Shown piece after piece: positions 20,188-29,640 of a stretch of DNA of 64,000 nucleotides. The notes beneath the pieces were generated by a model. It was not told the DNA's origin. It saw nothing but the letters and a program-made list of their open reading frames with translations, and did no database searches. Source of the DNA: Tropicimonas sp. IMCC34011 (lineage in GTDB: Bacteria > Pseudomonadota > Alphaproteobacteria > Rhodobacterales > Rhodobacteraceae). Both the position numbers and the translations under genes were made by a program. The stretch spans positions 558,001-622,000 of the forward strand of contig NZ_QMEJ01000002.1 in NCBI RefSeq assembly GCF_003390865.1, in the 5' to 3' direction. Position 1 is the stretch's first letter. Each line of letters opens with the position of its first letter.

Positions 20188-20913
20188 TCAGCTCGTCTCG
20201 TCGCGGCGCCGGCCGAGGTCGAGCCATGTCTCGTAGCGGGCCCTGGTTTCCTCGTTCATCGGGTAGAGGCCGGGGAGACGGGCGCCGCGGCCGACCTCGT
20301 CGATGATCCAGCCTTCCATCTGCTCCTGCGCCGGAGCCTCCGCCACCACCTCGTCCAGAAGCGCCTGCGGGATCACCACGGCGCCGTCCTCGTCCGCGAC
20401 GATCACGTCCCCGGCGAGCACCGCGACACCGCCGCAGCCGATGGTCTCCCCCCAGCCGACGAAGGTCAGGCCGGCGACGGAGGGCGGCGCGGCCACGCCG
20501 CGGCACCAGACCGGCAACCCCGTCGCCCGGACGCCGGCCATATCCCGCACGGCGCCGTCCGTGATCAGGCCTCCCACGCCCTTCTGCGCCATCCGCGCGC
20601 ACAGGATGTCCCCGAACACGCCCGCATCAGCGATCCCCATCGCGTCGATCACGGCGATCTGACCGGGCGCCATCTCCTCGATGGCCGTGCGGGTGGAGAT
20701 CGGGCTGGCCCAGGAGGCCGGCGTCGCCAGGTCTTCCCGCGCGGGAACGAAGCGCATGGTGAAGGCCTCCCCCACGAGCCGCTCCTCGCCGGGCCGAAGC
20801 GGCATCGCGCCCCGGATCCAGACATTGCGCAGACCCTTCTTCAGCAGGATCGTCGTCAGGGTCGCCGTGGTCACGTCCCGCAGGACGGCCTTCGCCTCGT
20901 CGGTCAGGGGCAT
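20188..20913 (-). CDS. RraA-family protein (HMG/oxaloacetate aldolase-like), copy 1
   Basis: A 241-residue class II aldolase/decarboxylase-like protein of the RraA fold. GLITDGAVRDMAGVRA (~136) carries the DGxxRD core that binds the metal and pyruvate-enolate, followed by GDVIVADEDGAVVIP (~189). Such enzymes cleave 4-hydroxy-4-methyl-2-oxoglutarate or related 2-keto acids; few inhibit RNase E as the name suggests. Start 20913 has AAGGAGAG. It is divergent from a nucleoside hydrolase and paralogous to the protein at 43261. Confidence 0.86.
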   Translation of the reverse strand: MPLTDEAKAVLRDVTTATLTTILLKKGLRNVWIRGAMPLRPGEERLVGEAFTMRFVPAREDLATPASWASPISTRTAIEEMAPGQIAVIDAMGIADAGVFGDILCARMAQKGVGGLITDGAVRDMAGVRATGLPVWCRGVAAPPSVAGLTFVGWGETIGCGGVAVLAGDVIVADEDGAVVIPQALLDEVVAEAPAQEQMEGWIIDEVGRGARLPGLYPMNEETRARYETWLDLGRRRDETS

Positions 20914-21020
20914 GGTCTCTCCTTCATCTGCCGCCCGCACCCTACGCGCGGCGCCGGCCGGGGCAAAAGGGGGCGCGCGGCCCCGTGGTTCCCGGCGCGA
21001 GGACTGGTATATCGGGGGCC

Positions 21021-22076
21021 ATGACCAGCTTCCCGGATCTTTCCCCCGCCTTCCGCCGCATGCGCCTCGCCCCGCCGGACGGCGCGCCCGTCCGTCTCGT
21101 GATCGACACCGACTGCGCCAACGAGATCGACGACCAGTTCGCCCTCGCCTGGGCACTGATGACACCGGAGCGGGTTCAGGTGGAGGCAAGCGTGGCCGAG
21201 CCGTTCTCCTTCCGGCACCACCTTCCCGAACTGCGCCGCGCGGAGGCAGGCCAGGGTCGCCCCATGCACCAGGCCTGGGCCGCACGGCTCGCGGCCGAGG
21301 GGCGGAGCGCGGCCAGTCTCGACGCGGAGCTCGTGACGCCGGACGCGGGCATGGAGGCGTCCCACGCCGAGATCCGGCGCATTCACGGCCTCTGCGGCGC
21401 AGGCGAGACCCCGGCCCTGCGCGGCGCTCCGCGCTACATGACGGGGCCGGACGACATCGTCTGGTCGGAAGGCGCCGAGGCAATCGTCGAGCTGGCCCTT
21501 GCTGGCGAGGCCCCGCTTTACGTCGCGGCGATGGGCTGCCTGACCAATGTCGCCGCCGCCCTTGTCCGCGCGCCCGAGATCGCGGGCCGTATTGTCGTGA
21601 TCTGGACCGCCGGCTTCCCCTCCCGCCAGCCGCACGACCAGTGGCCCGCGCTCAACCTCGTGCAGGACCCCCATGCCGCGCGCCTGCTCTTCGATTGCGG
21701 CGTGCCGCTGGCCTACCTGCCGGGCTACCATGTCGGCGCGCAGCTGCGCATCTCGCGGCCGGAAATGGAGCTCTTCGTGAAAGGCCGCGGGGCGCTCGGG
21801 GACGCGCTCTGGCAGCTTTACGACCGAAACCCTCTTCACCGCATGTTCGCCACGGCGGACACCGCCCGGCGGACCTGGGTGATCTGGGACATGATCGATA
21901 TCGCATGGCTCGTGAACCCGGCCTGGGTGCCGACATTCCTCACCCCCTCCCCCGTCCTCGGGGAGGACCTGCGCTTCTCCCTAGCGCAGGGGCGGCACGA
22001 GATCCGGGAAGCCTACGATATCGCGCGGGACGACATCTTCGCCCACTTCTACGACAAGCTGGCCGCCTTCGCCTGA
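21021..22076 (+). CDS. Nucleoside hydrolase-like protein, copy 2
   Basis: A 351-residue nucleoside hydrolase-superfamily protein, only distantly similar to copy 1. The ligand motif IDTDCANEIDDQF (residues 28-40) retains the aspartates, and PLYVAAMGCLTNVAAAL (~166) matches the core. The Cys at position 32 and Glu-Ile before DD depart from the usual DxDxxxDD. A GTG start 12 codons earlier is possible. Its last 28 bases overlap the convergent ABC ATPase. Substrate unknown; a nearby methylthioribose kinase makes methylthioadenosine a candidate (inference). Confidence 0.82.
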   Translation: MTSFPDLSPAFRRMRLAPPDGAPVRLVIDTDCANEIDDQFALAWALMTPERVQVEASVAEPFSFRHHLPELRRAEAGQGRPMHQAWAARLAAEGRSAASLDAELVTPDAGMEASHAEIRRIHGLCGAGETPALRGAPRYMTGPDDIVWSEGAEAIVELALAGEAPLYVAAMGCLTNVAAALVRAPEIAGRIVVIWTAGFPSRQPHDQWPALNLVQDPHAARLLFDCGVPLAYLPGYHVGAQLRISRPEMELFVKGRGALGDALWQLYDRNPLHRMFATADTARRTWVIWDMIDIAWLVNPAWVPTFLTPSPVLGEDLRFSLAQGRHEIREAYDIARDDIFAHFYDKLAAFA

Positions 22077-22726
22077 GTGCCGGCGCCGCGGCCGAGCGGG
22101 TCCACCACGCGGCCCCCGGCGGCGGCGGCATCCTCGGCATCGTGAGTGACGAGAAGCGCCGGTATGCCGCGGGCGCGAATGCGGTCGAAGACGAAACCTC
22201 GCAGGCTCTCGCGGAGGTTCGCGTCGAGGCGGGAGAAGGGTTCGTCGAGGAGGAGCGCCTGCGGCTCGCCGAGAAGCGTCCGCATCAACGCGACGCGGGA
22301 GCGCTGCCCGCCTGACAGCGTGGCGGGATCGCGATCCGCGAAGCTTGCAAGCTCCGCATCCTCGAGCGCCGCCTCCACCGCGCGCCGCCGCGCCCTGCGG
22401 CCCTTGAGCGAGGGCGGCAGGGCGAAGGCGAGATTGGCGCCGACGGACATATGCGGAAAGAGCAGGTCGTCCTGGAAGAGCAGTCCGATCCGGCGTTCCC
22501 TCGGGCCGAGCCCGGCAAGGTCGCGTCCGCCCAGCAGCACACGCCCCCGGGTCTCGAATTCGGGCGGACAGGCTCCGACGAGCAGCGACAGAAGCGTCGA
22601 CTTGCCGGACCCCGAGGGGCCCATGATCGTCAGGACCTCGCCCGGCGCGATCCGGACGTCCAGCGAGACGAGCGGCACGCCCCGCAGGGCGATCCTGACC
22701 CCCTCGAGCGACAATCCGTCTGTCAT
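22049..22726 (-). CDS. ABC transporter ATP-binding protein (YnjD-like)
   Basis: A 225-residue importer ATPase with Walker A GPSGSGKST (~34), Q-loop IGLLFQDDLLFPHMSV (~79), signature LSGGQRSRVALMRTL (~135) and Walker B ALLLDEPFSRLD (~154), all intact. The start overlaps the permease stop by four bases. The three-gene set of one binding protein, one fused permease and a short ATPase matches the uncharacterised ynjBCD importer of enterobacteria. Confidence 0.88.
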   Translation of the reverse strand: MTDGLSLEGVRIALRGVPLVSLDVRIAPGEVLTIMGPSGSGKSTLLSLLVGACPPEFETRGRVLLGGRDLAGLGPRERRIGLLFQDDLLFPHMSVGANLAFALPPSLKGRRARRRAVEAALEDAELASFADRDPATLSGGQRSRVALMRTLLGEPQALLLDEPFSRLDANLRESLRGFVFDRIRARGIPALLVTHDAEDAAAAGGRVVDPLGRGAGTQAKAASLS

Positions 22727-24477
22727 GCGAGCCCCTTCCGGTTTCGAAACGCGACGGCGGGAAGCGCGATGGCCGCGGCGAAGCCGAGGAGCGGCACCGC
22801 CGTCTGGGTGATGGCATAGACGCCGATCAGCCGCCTGTCTCCGCCCGAGGAGAGCGCCACGGCTTCCGTCGTCAGCGTCGGAACGCGTCCGAGACCAAGG
22901 AGCAGCGTGGGCAGGTACTGCCCCACGGAGACGGCGAAGCCCACGGCCGCTGCGGTCAGGATCGGGCGAAGCAGCATCGGCAGGCGAACCTGCCAGAGAA
23001 GCCGGTCCGGACCTGCCCCTAGCGTCGCCGCCGCAAGTCCGTAGCGCGGATCCCAGGCCCGGAACGGATCGCCGAGGGAGAGGAAGACGTATGGCAGCAC
23101 GAAGACGACATGCGCGGCGATGACCGATCCGGTGGGCCCGGCCAGCCCCGTTCCGATGGCAAGCGTCTGAAGGCCCGTCACGAACGTCGTCTGCGGCACG
23201 ATGAGCGGGATGTAGAGAAGCCAGAGCGCCCTCGTGCCCGGGCGGAGGCCATGGCGATACTCGGCTTCGAGGCAGGCGAGGACGAGCAGGAGCGAGATGA
23301 TGGTAGCGACCGCCGCGATCAGGATCGTGGTGCCGGTGAGCTCGGCCAGCCCCGGCAGCTGCCCCTCCCAGGACCGCAAGGTCAGGCCGGCCGGCAGCGC
23401 ATCCGGAAAGCTCCAGAAGCCGGCGAAGGACCAGACCGCAAGTCCCGCGACGGCCAGCAGGACGGCCCCGGCCGAGAGCCCGGCGGCGAGTGCGGCGAGC
23501 CCCCGCCATGCCGCATCCGCCCGCCCGCGCGCGCCCCGCGCGATCCAGGCGGTTCCGGCGCGCGCGAGGGCCAGTTCGCCGCAGCGCCAGAGTGCCAGCA
23601 GCGACAGGACGATCCCGAATTGCAGCACAGCCCCGGCCCCCGCCTCGAACCGCATCGACAGGTCCGGATCGTTCAGCCAGCGCAGTATCTGGACCGACAG
23701 CGGCGGCGGCGTCGAGGGACCGAGGATCACCGCCACGTCCACCACCGAGGCGGAGAACGCGAGGACGGCGTAGATCGGCAGCCGGATCTGCGGGTAGACA
23801 CGCGGGAAGACCGTCTTCACCCACGCCGTGACACGGCCGTAGCCTTGCGTCTGCGCTAGAAGAACGCTGCGGCGCGCCGGGATTTGCGACAGGGCCGCGA
23901 GTGTCATCAAAAGAAGGAACGGGATCTCCTTTGCGGCCAGCCCCGCGATCAGGGCAAGGCCCGCCGGATCGCCCACGATCAGGACGTCCGGCGGCAGGTC
24001 CCATCCCGTCGCCCAGGGGGATAGCGCGCGAATGATCCAGCCAGAGGGGGAGATCAGGAAGGCAAGCCCCAGCGCCGCCGCGGCATGGGGCACCGAGAGA
24101 AGCGGCGAGAGCAGCCGCTCGATGGCGCCGAACGCGCGCGTGCCATGCCAGGCGGCGCAGATGAGCAGCGTCACGCCAAGGGCGAGGGCGGTTGAGGCAA
24201 GCGCGGTGACCGCCGAGAGACGCACCGCGCCGCCCAGTCCCGGCCACGCCAGCAGCGAGCGGACAGGCGCGAGCGACAGCTCGGTCGCCCCGAGCGCCGG
24301 ATAGTAGCCGAAGGCGGGCGCAAGGACGCCGATCAGCCCCGCCGCCACCGGCCCCAGGAGCACCACGAGGGTGAAGAGCGGCGCGAGTGGCAGAAGCCGT
24401 GGCCGACGGCCCGGGCGCATCGGCGCCGCCAGGATGCGAGCCTCCCTCACCGAGCCCGCGGCCTTACTGACCGGCAC
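22723..24477 (-). CDS. ABC transporter fused permease (YnjC-like)
   Basis: A 584-residue membrane protein with two tandem permease domains (about 12 helices): the first EAA-like loop lies in YGRVTAWVKTVFPRVYP (~214) and the second in LAAATLGAGPDRLLWQVRL (~489). One polypeptide therefore supplies both channel halves. The start is uncertain: GTG at 24477 overlaps the binding-protein gene by 14 bases, while ATG at 24420 is the alternative; neither has a strong ribosome-binding site. Confidence 0.87.
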   Translation of the reverse strand: MPVSKAAGSVREARILAAPMRPGRRPRLLPLAPLFTLVVLLGPVAAGLIGVLAPAFGYYPALGATELSLAPVRSLLAWPGLGGAVRLSAVTALASTALALGVTLLICAAWHGTRAFGAIERLLSPLLSVPHAAAALGLAFLISPSGWIIRALSPWATGWDLPPDVLIVGDPAGLALIAGLAAKEIPFLLLMTLAALSQIPARRSVLLAQTQGYGRVTAWVKTVFPRVYPQIRLPIYAVLAFSASVVDVAVILGPSTPPPLSVQILRWLNDPDLSMRFEAGAGAVLQFGIVLSLLALWRCGELALARAGTAWIARGARGRADAAWRGLAALAAGLSAGAVLLAVAGLAVWSFAGFWSFPDALPAGLTLRSWEGQLPGLAELTGTTILIAAVATIISLLLVLACLEAEYRHGLRPGTRALWLLYIPLIVPQTTFVTGLQTLAIGTGLAGPTGSVIAAHVVFVLPYVFLSLGDPFRAWDPRYGLAAATLGAGPDRLLWQVRLPMLLRPILTAAAVGFAVSVGQYLPTLLLGLGRVPTLTTEAVALSSGGDRRLIGVYAITQTAVPLLGFAAAIALPAVAFRNRKGLA

Positions 24478-25678
24478 CGTAGCGGCGGTCCCAGTCCTCC
24501 TCGATCCGCTCCATCCAGCTCGGATGAGGCTCGGCCAGGGGCGATCCCAGCTCTTCGGGGGTGAGCGTCGCGATCCCTAGGTCCAGATCCTCGAAGAGCG
24601 CGCGGTCCTCCTCGCCGAGAGCAGCGACATCGAGCACGGTCAGGGCGCCCAGGACCTCGGGATCCTGCTTGCGCGCCTGCGCCTCGGGGGACATCAGGAA
24701 GTTCGCCACCACCATCGCGCCCTCCTTGGCGGTCGCGTTGTAGGGAATGGCGAGGAAATTGGCGTTGCCGATCGTGCCACCGTCGAGGACATAGGTCCTG
24801 ACGCTCTCCGGCAGTTCGAAATTCGCGATGGCGGCGGAGGCTTCGGCGGGGCTGAAGGAGATCGCGATGTCGATCTCCCCGTCCGCCATCAGCTGCCGCT
24901 GCGCCGGCCCCGATTGCGGATAGGCCGCACCGGAGCGCCAGAGGGTCGGCGTCAGCTCACCGAGCCAGTCCCAGAGCGGCGCCGTGACCGCCTCGTAATC
25001 GGCGTCCGAGACAGGCGCGTAGAGCGGGCCTGTATCTTCAACGAGGCCGAGAAGAGCCTGCTTGAGAAACGTCGTTCCGAGGAAGTTCGGCGGTTGGGGG
25101 TAGGTGAAACGACCCTCGTTCGCGCGTGTCCAGTCAAGCAGATCCCGGACCGTCTTCGGCGGCTCGGGCACACGGGCGCTGTCGTGATAGAAGACCACCT
25201 GCGCCATGCTCCACGGGGCCTCGAGCCCCTCGGTGGGCACGGTGAAATCCTCGGTCAGGGCCGGATTGTCCTCGGCCCCCAGAAGCGACCAGTTCGGCAG
25301 GTCTTCCGCCCAGGGGCCGAAGAGCAGGTCCTTTTCCTTCATCGCGGCGAAGTTCTCGCCGTTGATCCAGAGCAGGTCGATGGAGCCGCCCTCGTCCTTG
25401 CCGGCGCTCTTCTCCGACAGGACGGTGGAGATCGCGGCGGAGATGTCCGACTGCTTCACCAGCTCCAGCTCGACGCCGAACCGGGAGAGGACCTCGTCCG
25501 CGGCCCATTCGATATAGGCATTGGTGCGCGGATCGCCGCCCCAGGCGTTCCAGTAGACGGTCTGTCCCTCGGCAGCCTCCAGCACCCCATCCCAATCGGC
25601 GGGATCGGTTTCGGCGGTCGCGGCGCCGGCCATGGCGGCAAGGAGGGAGGCCCAAAGGGCGGCGCGGGGTCGTCTCAT
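24464..25678 (-). CDS. ABC transporter substrate-binding protein (YnjB-like)
   Basis: A 404-residue periplasmic binding protein. The signal peptide ends at AGAATAE, and the mature N-terminus contains GQTVYWNAWGGDPRTNAYIEW, the family's most recognisable stretch. Start 25678 has GAGGAGAT upstream, favouring it over an in-frame start 26 codons earlier. First gene of the ynjBCD-like operon; its ligand is not known for any homologue I can name. It is divergent from the methylthioribose kinase gene. Confidence 0.88.
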   Translation of the reverse strand: MRRPRAALWASLLAAMAGAATAETDPADWDGVLEAAEGQTVYWNAWGGDPRTNAYIEWAADEVLSRFGVELELVKQSDISAAISTVLSEKSAGKDEGGSIDLLWINGENFAAMKEKDLLFGPWAEDLPNWSLLGAEDNPALTEDFTVPTEGLEAPWSMAQVVFYHDSARVPEPPKTVRDLLDWTRANEGRFTYPQPPNFLGTTFLKQALLGLVEDTGPLYAPVSDADYEAVTAPLWDWLGELTPTLWRSGAAYPQSGPAQRQLMADGEIDIAISFSPAEASAAIANFELPESVRTYVLDGGTIGNANFLAIPYNATAKEGAMVVANFLMSPEAQARKQDPEVLGALTVLDVAALGEEDRALFEDLDLGIATLTPEELGSPLAEPHPSWMERIEEDWDRRYGAGQ

Positions 25679-25810
25679 CTTGGCATCTCCTCGGACGTTT
25701 CGCCCAGCTTGCGCCGGGACACGGCGCGGAAGACACCCGTGGTAACCTTTTCTCACGGCATTGTTCTAGGGCCCACTGGCGGGGCCGCCGCCGCGCCCCA
25801 GATGAGCGGC

Positions 25811-27064
25811 ATGACGAAAAGCTATCCAGTTCCTCCCGGCTACGCCGAACTTGACGCGGCCGCCCTGCCCCGGCTCCTCGCCGATCTGCCCGGCGTGCCG
25901 GAGCGTCTCGGCGGCGGGCCGGACAGCTGGAGCGCGGGCGAGATCAGCGACGGCAACATGAACGCCGTCTTCCGCGTCCGCGGGCCGGCGGGATCGGTCG
26001 TGGTGAAACAGGCGCTGCCCTATATCCGCGCCATCGGGGAGAGCTGGCCCTTTCCCGTCTCCCGCGCGACGTTCGAGCACCGGGCGATGATCGAGCACGC
26101 AAGGCACGCGCCCGGTCAGCTGCCGGAGCTGATCGGCTGGCGCGAGGATCTGGCGCTGCTCGTCATGGAGGACCTGAGCGAGCACGTCGTCCTGAGGCAT
26201 GCCCTCGTGGCCGGGCGCCGCTTCCCCCGGCTCGCGCAGGACCTCGGGCGGTATCTCGCCCGAACGCTGGTCCTGACCTCGGACCACGTAATGACGACCT
26301 CCCAGAAAGCGCGGCTCGTGGAGGCGTTCGCCGGCAATTCGGTTCTCTCCGAGACGACGCAGGACGTGGTGTTCACCGGTCCCTACTGGACCGCACCTCT
26401 GAACCGGCTCACACCCGGGCAGGAGACGCTCGCGGCCGAGTTTCGCTCGGACGGCGCGCTGAAGGCCGCGGCGACGGAGATGAAGCATATCTTCCGAAGC
26501 CGGGCGGAGGCGCTGGTTCACGGCGATCTGCATACCGGATCGGTGATGGTGCGGCCCGGCGATACCCGCGTGATCGACCCCGAATGGGCCTTCATGGGGC
26601 CGATGGCCTTCGATATCGGCGCGCTGATCGGCAACCTCCTCCTCGCCCACGCAAGCCAGCCCGGCCATGCCGGGGACCGGACGGATCACGCCGAGTGGAT
26701 CCTGGAGACCGTGGCGGGTCTCTGGACGGTCTTTGCCGGGGAGTTCAGGACGCTGGCCCGGCCGGATGCGGACGGCACCCTGATCCCGGAGGTTGCGGGG
26801 GATGGCGCCTCGGATGCCTTCATCGACGCGCGGCTCAGGGACATCTTCGCAGAGACGCTCGGCTTTGCCGGGGCCAAGATGATCCGCCGAATCCTCGGTA
26901 TCTCCCATGTCGAGGATTTCGAGATGATCGCGGATGTACCCACCCGCGCGGCCTGCGAAGCCGTCGCCCTCCGCACGGCAAGGCGGCTGCTTCTCGAACG
27001 CAGGAGCCTGTCCTCGATGGCGGAGGTCGCGGCCCTCGCCCGCGGGATGTCAGCGGGGGGATGA
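25811..27064 (+). CDS. mtnK: S-methyl-5-thioribose kinase
   Basis: A 417-residue kinase that phosphorylates methylthioribose in methionine salvage. Kinase-like motifs are VVVKQALPYIRAIGESWP (~61), the catalytic loop HGDLHTGSVMV (~237) and the metal-binding IDPEWAFMGPMAFDIG (~255), all diagnostic of MtnK. An alternative ATG three codons upstream (25802) exists. The partner isomerase mtnA is not in the window, and no other methionine-salvage gene is adjacent. It is divergent from the YnjB-like importer. Confidence 0.92.
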   Translation: MTKSYPVPPGYAELDAAALPRLLADLPGVPERLGGGPDSWSAGEISDGNMNAVFRVRGPAGSVVVKQALPYIRAIGESWPFPVSRATFEHRAMIEHARHAPGQLPELIGWREDLALLVMEDLSEHVVLRHALVAGRRFPRLAQDLGRYLARTLVLTSDHVMTTSQKARLVEAFAGNSVLSETTQDVVFTGPYWTAPLNRLTPGQETLAAEFRSDGALKAAATEMKHIFRSRAEALVHGDLHTGSVMVRPGDTRVIDPEWAFMGPMAFDIGALIGNLLLAHASQPGHAGDRTDHAEWILETVAGLWTVFAGEFRTLARPDADGTLIPEVAGDGASDAFIDARLRDIFAETLGFAGAKMIRRILGISHVEDFEMIADVPTRAACEAVALRTARRLLLERRSLSSMAEVAALARGMSAGG

Positions 27065-27142
27065 GCCGCGCGTTCGCCACACCCCGGTCAGATCCGCCAG
27101 GGCAACTCGACGCCGCCGCGCGCAGGGACTAGGACGGGCGCG

Positions 27143-27883
27143 ATGGACCTGACGGGGCTCATAATCGGAGGCGTATCGCTCTTCATCGGCGGGGTCCTGA
27201 AAGGGGCCACCGGCGCAGGCGCGCCGCTGCTCGCGATCCCCCTTCTGTCCATGCTCTACGATGTGCCTCTCGCCGTCGCGGTCATGACCGTGCCCAGCCT
27301 CGTCTCCAACTCGTGGCAGGCATGGCATTTTCGAGAGAGCCGGCCCCGGCCCCTCCTGATCTGGGGCTTCGCCGTCGCGGGCGCGGTCGGCACGGTGACG
27401 GGCTCACTGATGCTGGCCGCCTTCGCGCCGGACCTGCTCCTGCTGATCGTCGCGCTCGCGGTGCTGCTCTACATCTGCTTCCGCCTCCTCCAGCCCGGCT
27501 GGCGTCTCGGCGAAGCCCTTGCCGCCCGGCTCTCCGTGCCGGCGGGGCTGCTGGGAGGCGTCCTGCAGGGCGCGACGGGGATCTCGGCCCCGGTCTCGAT
27601 CACCTTCCTGAACGCGATCTCGCTCGAGCGGGCGACGTTCATCGTGACGATCTCCACCTTCTTCGCGGCGTCTGCCGTGGTGCAGATCCCCTTCCTCTAC
27701 GGCCTCGGCATCCTGTCGTTCGAGCGGATGATCCTGAGCGTCGCCGCGCTTGCGCCTCTCTTCGCCGGGATGCCCGTGGGCGCGCGCCTCGCCCGGCGCA
27801 TCGACCGGGCGACCTTCGACAAGATCATCCTGGCGATCCTCGGCGTGATTTCCCTCCGGCTGGTGTGGTCCGCAATCGTCTGA
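27143..27883 (+). CDS. TauE/SafE-family sulfite/sulfonate exporter-like permease
   Basis: A 246-residue membrane protein with about eight helices arranged as two repeats: GGVLKGATGAGAPLLAIPLLS at ~13-33 and LLGGVLQGATGISAPVSITF at ~134-153. These duplicated G-x-x-G-A-T/G motifs define the TauE/SafE family, which moves small anionic sulfur or carbon compounds. It lies 78 bp after mtnK in the same direction and stops three bases from the convergent dctM. Substrate unknown. Confidence 0.88.
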   Translation: MDLTGLIIGGVSLFIGGVLKGATGAGAPLLAIPLLSMLYDVPLAVAVMTVPSLVSNSWQAWHFRESRPRPLLIWGFAVAGAVGTVTGSLMLAAFAPDLLLLIVALAVLLYICFRLLQPGWRLGEALAARLSVPAGLLGGVLQGATGISAPVSITFLNAISLERATFIVTISTFFAASAVVQIPFLYGLGILSFERMILSVAALAPLFAGMPVGARLARRIDRATFDKIILAILGVISLRLVWSAIV

Positions 27884-27886
27884 GGA

Positions 27887-29194
27887 TCAGAGCAGCGCGA
27901 GCGAGAACCACGGGATGAAGATCAGGATCGCGAGCCGCACGAGGTCCGCGATCCAGAACGGCAGCACCCCACGGAATACCGTCATCAGCTCGATATCAGG
28001 AATGACGGAGCGCATGACGAAGACGTTCATCCCCACCGGCGGCGTGATCAGGCTGATCTCGGTCACCACGACCACGACGATGGCGAACCAGATCAGAACG
28101 TCGTCCGGATTTCCCAGCAACCCACCTCCGAAATCGAGCTGCTGCACGACGGGGTAGAACACCGGCACCGTCAGAAGGATCATCGAGAGGCTCTCGAAGA
28201 CGCAGCCCATCACCAAGTAGATCGCCACCATCGCCCCGATCACGAGCCAGGGCGACAGGTCGAGCTCGTAGATCAGATCCACCAGCGCCATCGGCAGGCC
28301 TGCGAAGTTGATGAAGGTGGAGAAGATTTCCGCACCGATGATGATGGCGAAGATCATCGCCGTCGCGAGAACCGTCTCGCGAAGGGCCGTTCGGAAGCCC
28401 GCCCAGTCGAGGCCGCGGATCGCCACGGCGAGGAGGACAGCGAAGAGCGCGCCCATGCCGCCCGCCTCGATGGGGGTGAAGACGCCGCCGTAGATGCCGC
28501 CCATAATGAAGATGAAGAGCGCGAGCGTTCCCAGAACGCCCACCGTGTCCCGCCGGGACATCGGAACGACCTCCGAAACGTCCGGCGCGCGGGACGGATC
28601 GAGGCGCACGGTGACCATCACGGCAACGAGGTAGAGCAGGACGCCGAGCGCGCCGGGCAGAAGGCCCGCGATGAAGAGGTCCCCGATATCGCTCTCGGTC
28701 AGCAGTCCGTAGATGATGAGGATGACGGAGGGCGGGATCAGGATGCCGAGCGTGCCGCCCGCCGCGATGGCGCCCGAGGCGAGACTGTCGTCGTAGCCGT
28801 ATTTCCGCATCGGCGGCAGCGCCACGCGGCTCATCGTGGCGGCGGTGGCGAGCGAGGATCCGGAGACCGCAGAGAAACCTCCGCAGCTGATCACCGTGGC
28901 CAGAGCCAGCCCGCCGCGCATCCGGCCGAAGATCCGGTCGGCTCCGGCGAAGAGACCCTGCGCGATGCCGGACTGCGCCAGCACATTGCCCATGAAGATG
29001 AAGAGCGGCAGGACGGAGAGGGTATAGCTCATTCCCGTCTCGAAGACCGTCGTGCCGATCATCGCGCCAGCGGCCTCGATATTGCGCAGGAGCGCGAAGC
29101 CGGCCCCGCCGACCAGCGCCATGGCGAACCCGATGGGCACCCGCGCGAAGACGAGCGCGAGGAGGATCCCTATCCCGATCAGGCTTTCGGTCAT
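27887..29194 (-). CDS. dctM: TRAP transporter large permease DctM (aromatic locus)
   Basis: A 435-residue 12-helix permease. GGFSAVSGSSLATAATMSRVALP (near ~96) and LGILIPPSVILIIYGLLTE are DctM signatures. Start 29194 overlaps the dctQ stop by four bases. It is the last gene of a dctPQM operon whose first gene lies next to a MarR regulator and the homogentisate genes, so an aromatic acid is a plausible cargo (inference). Confidence 0.93.
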   Translation of the reverse strand: MTESLIGIGILLALVFARVPIGFAMALVGGAGFALLRNIEAAGAMIGTTVFETGMSYTLSVLPLFIFMGNVLAQSGIAQGLFAGADRIFGRMRGGLALATVISCGGFSAVSGSSLATAATMSRVALPPMRKYGYDDSLASGAIAAGGTLGILIPPSVILIIYGLLTESDIGDLFIAGLLPGALGVLLYLVAVMVTVRLDPSRAPDVSEVVPMSRRDTVGVLGTLALFIFIMGGIYGGVFTPIEAGGMGALFAVLLAVAIRGLDWAGFRTALRETVLATAMIFAIIIGAEIFSTFINFAGLPMALVDLIYELDLSPWLVIGAMVAIYLVMGCVFESLSMILLTVPVFYPVVQQLDFGGGLLGNPDDVLIWFAIVVVVVTEISLITPPVGMNVFVMRSVIPDIELMTVFRGVLPFWIADLVRLAILIFIPWFSLALL

Positions 29195-29640
29195 GCCCGT
29201 ATCGCCCGGACGAGGCCGAACAGCGCCGCCGCGACACATCCGGCCGCGCCGAAGAAAGAGACCGGCGCGAACGGGATGCCCAGGGAGATCGAGCGCGACC
29301 CGACTGCGGCCTGTTGCAGACCGTGCAGCACCAGCCGCCACGCGAAGACCATCAGGACGCAGAACGCCACCGCCGCGCCGATCCACAGCAGGGCCCGGCG
29401 CGCTTTCGGCGAAAGGAAGCTGTCGAACAGGTCGACCTCGACGTGCCCGCCCGAACGGCTGACGAGCGGCAGGGCCGCGAAGACCAGGGCGGCGAGAAGC
29501 AGTTCGGTCATCTCGAACGCCCCCGGCAGCGGCCTGTCGAAGAGATACCGCCCGATCACGTCCATCCCGGTCACGGTCATCAGCGCGACGAGAAGCAGGC
29601 CCGAGACAATCTCGAGCCCGCTAACGAGATGGCGCATCAT
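29191..29640 (-). CDS. dctQ: TRAP transporter small permease DctQ (aromatic locus)
   Basis: A 149-residue four-helix protein; GMDVIGRYLFDRPLPGAFEMTE (~25-46) is the typical DctQ block. It starts at MM, with the ATG sharing one base with the dctP stop (TGATG), indicating translational coupling. An in-frame start further upstream is rejected because it would lie inside dctP. Confidence 0.9.
   Translation of the reverse strand: MMRHLVSGLEIVSGLLLVALMTVTGMDVIGRYLFDRPLPGAFEMTELLLAALVFAALPLVSRSGGHVEVDLFDSFLSPKARRALLWIGAAVAFCVLMVFAWRLVLHGLQQAAVGSRSISLGIPFAPVSFFGAAGCVAAALFGLVRAIRA

Noticed and set aside
20188-20913. Naming the RraA-family proteins as RNase E inhibitors
   Set aside because: The DGxxRD motif and catabolic surroundings fit the aldolase/decarboxylase branch; RNase E inhibition is shown for only a few members.
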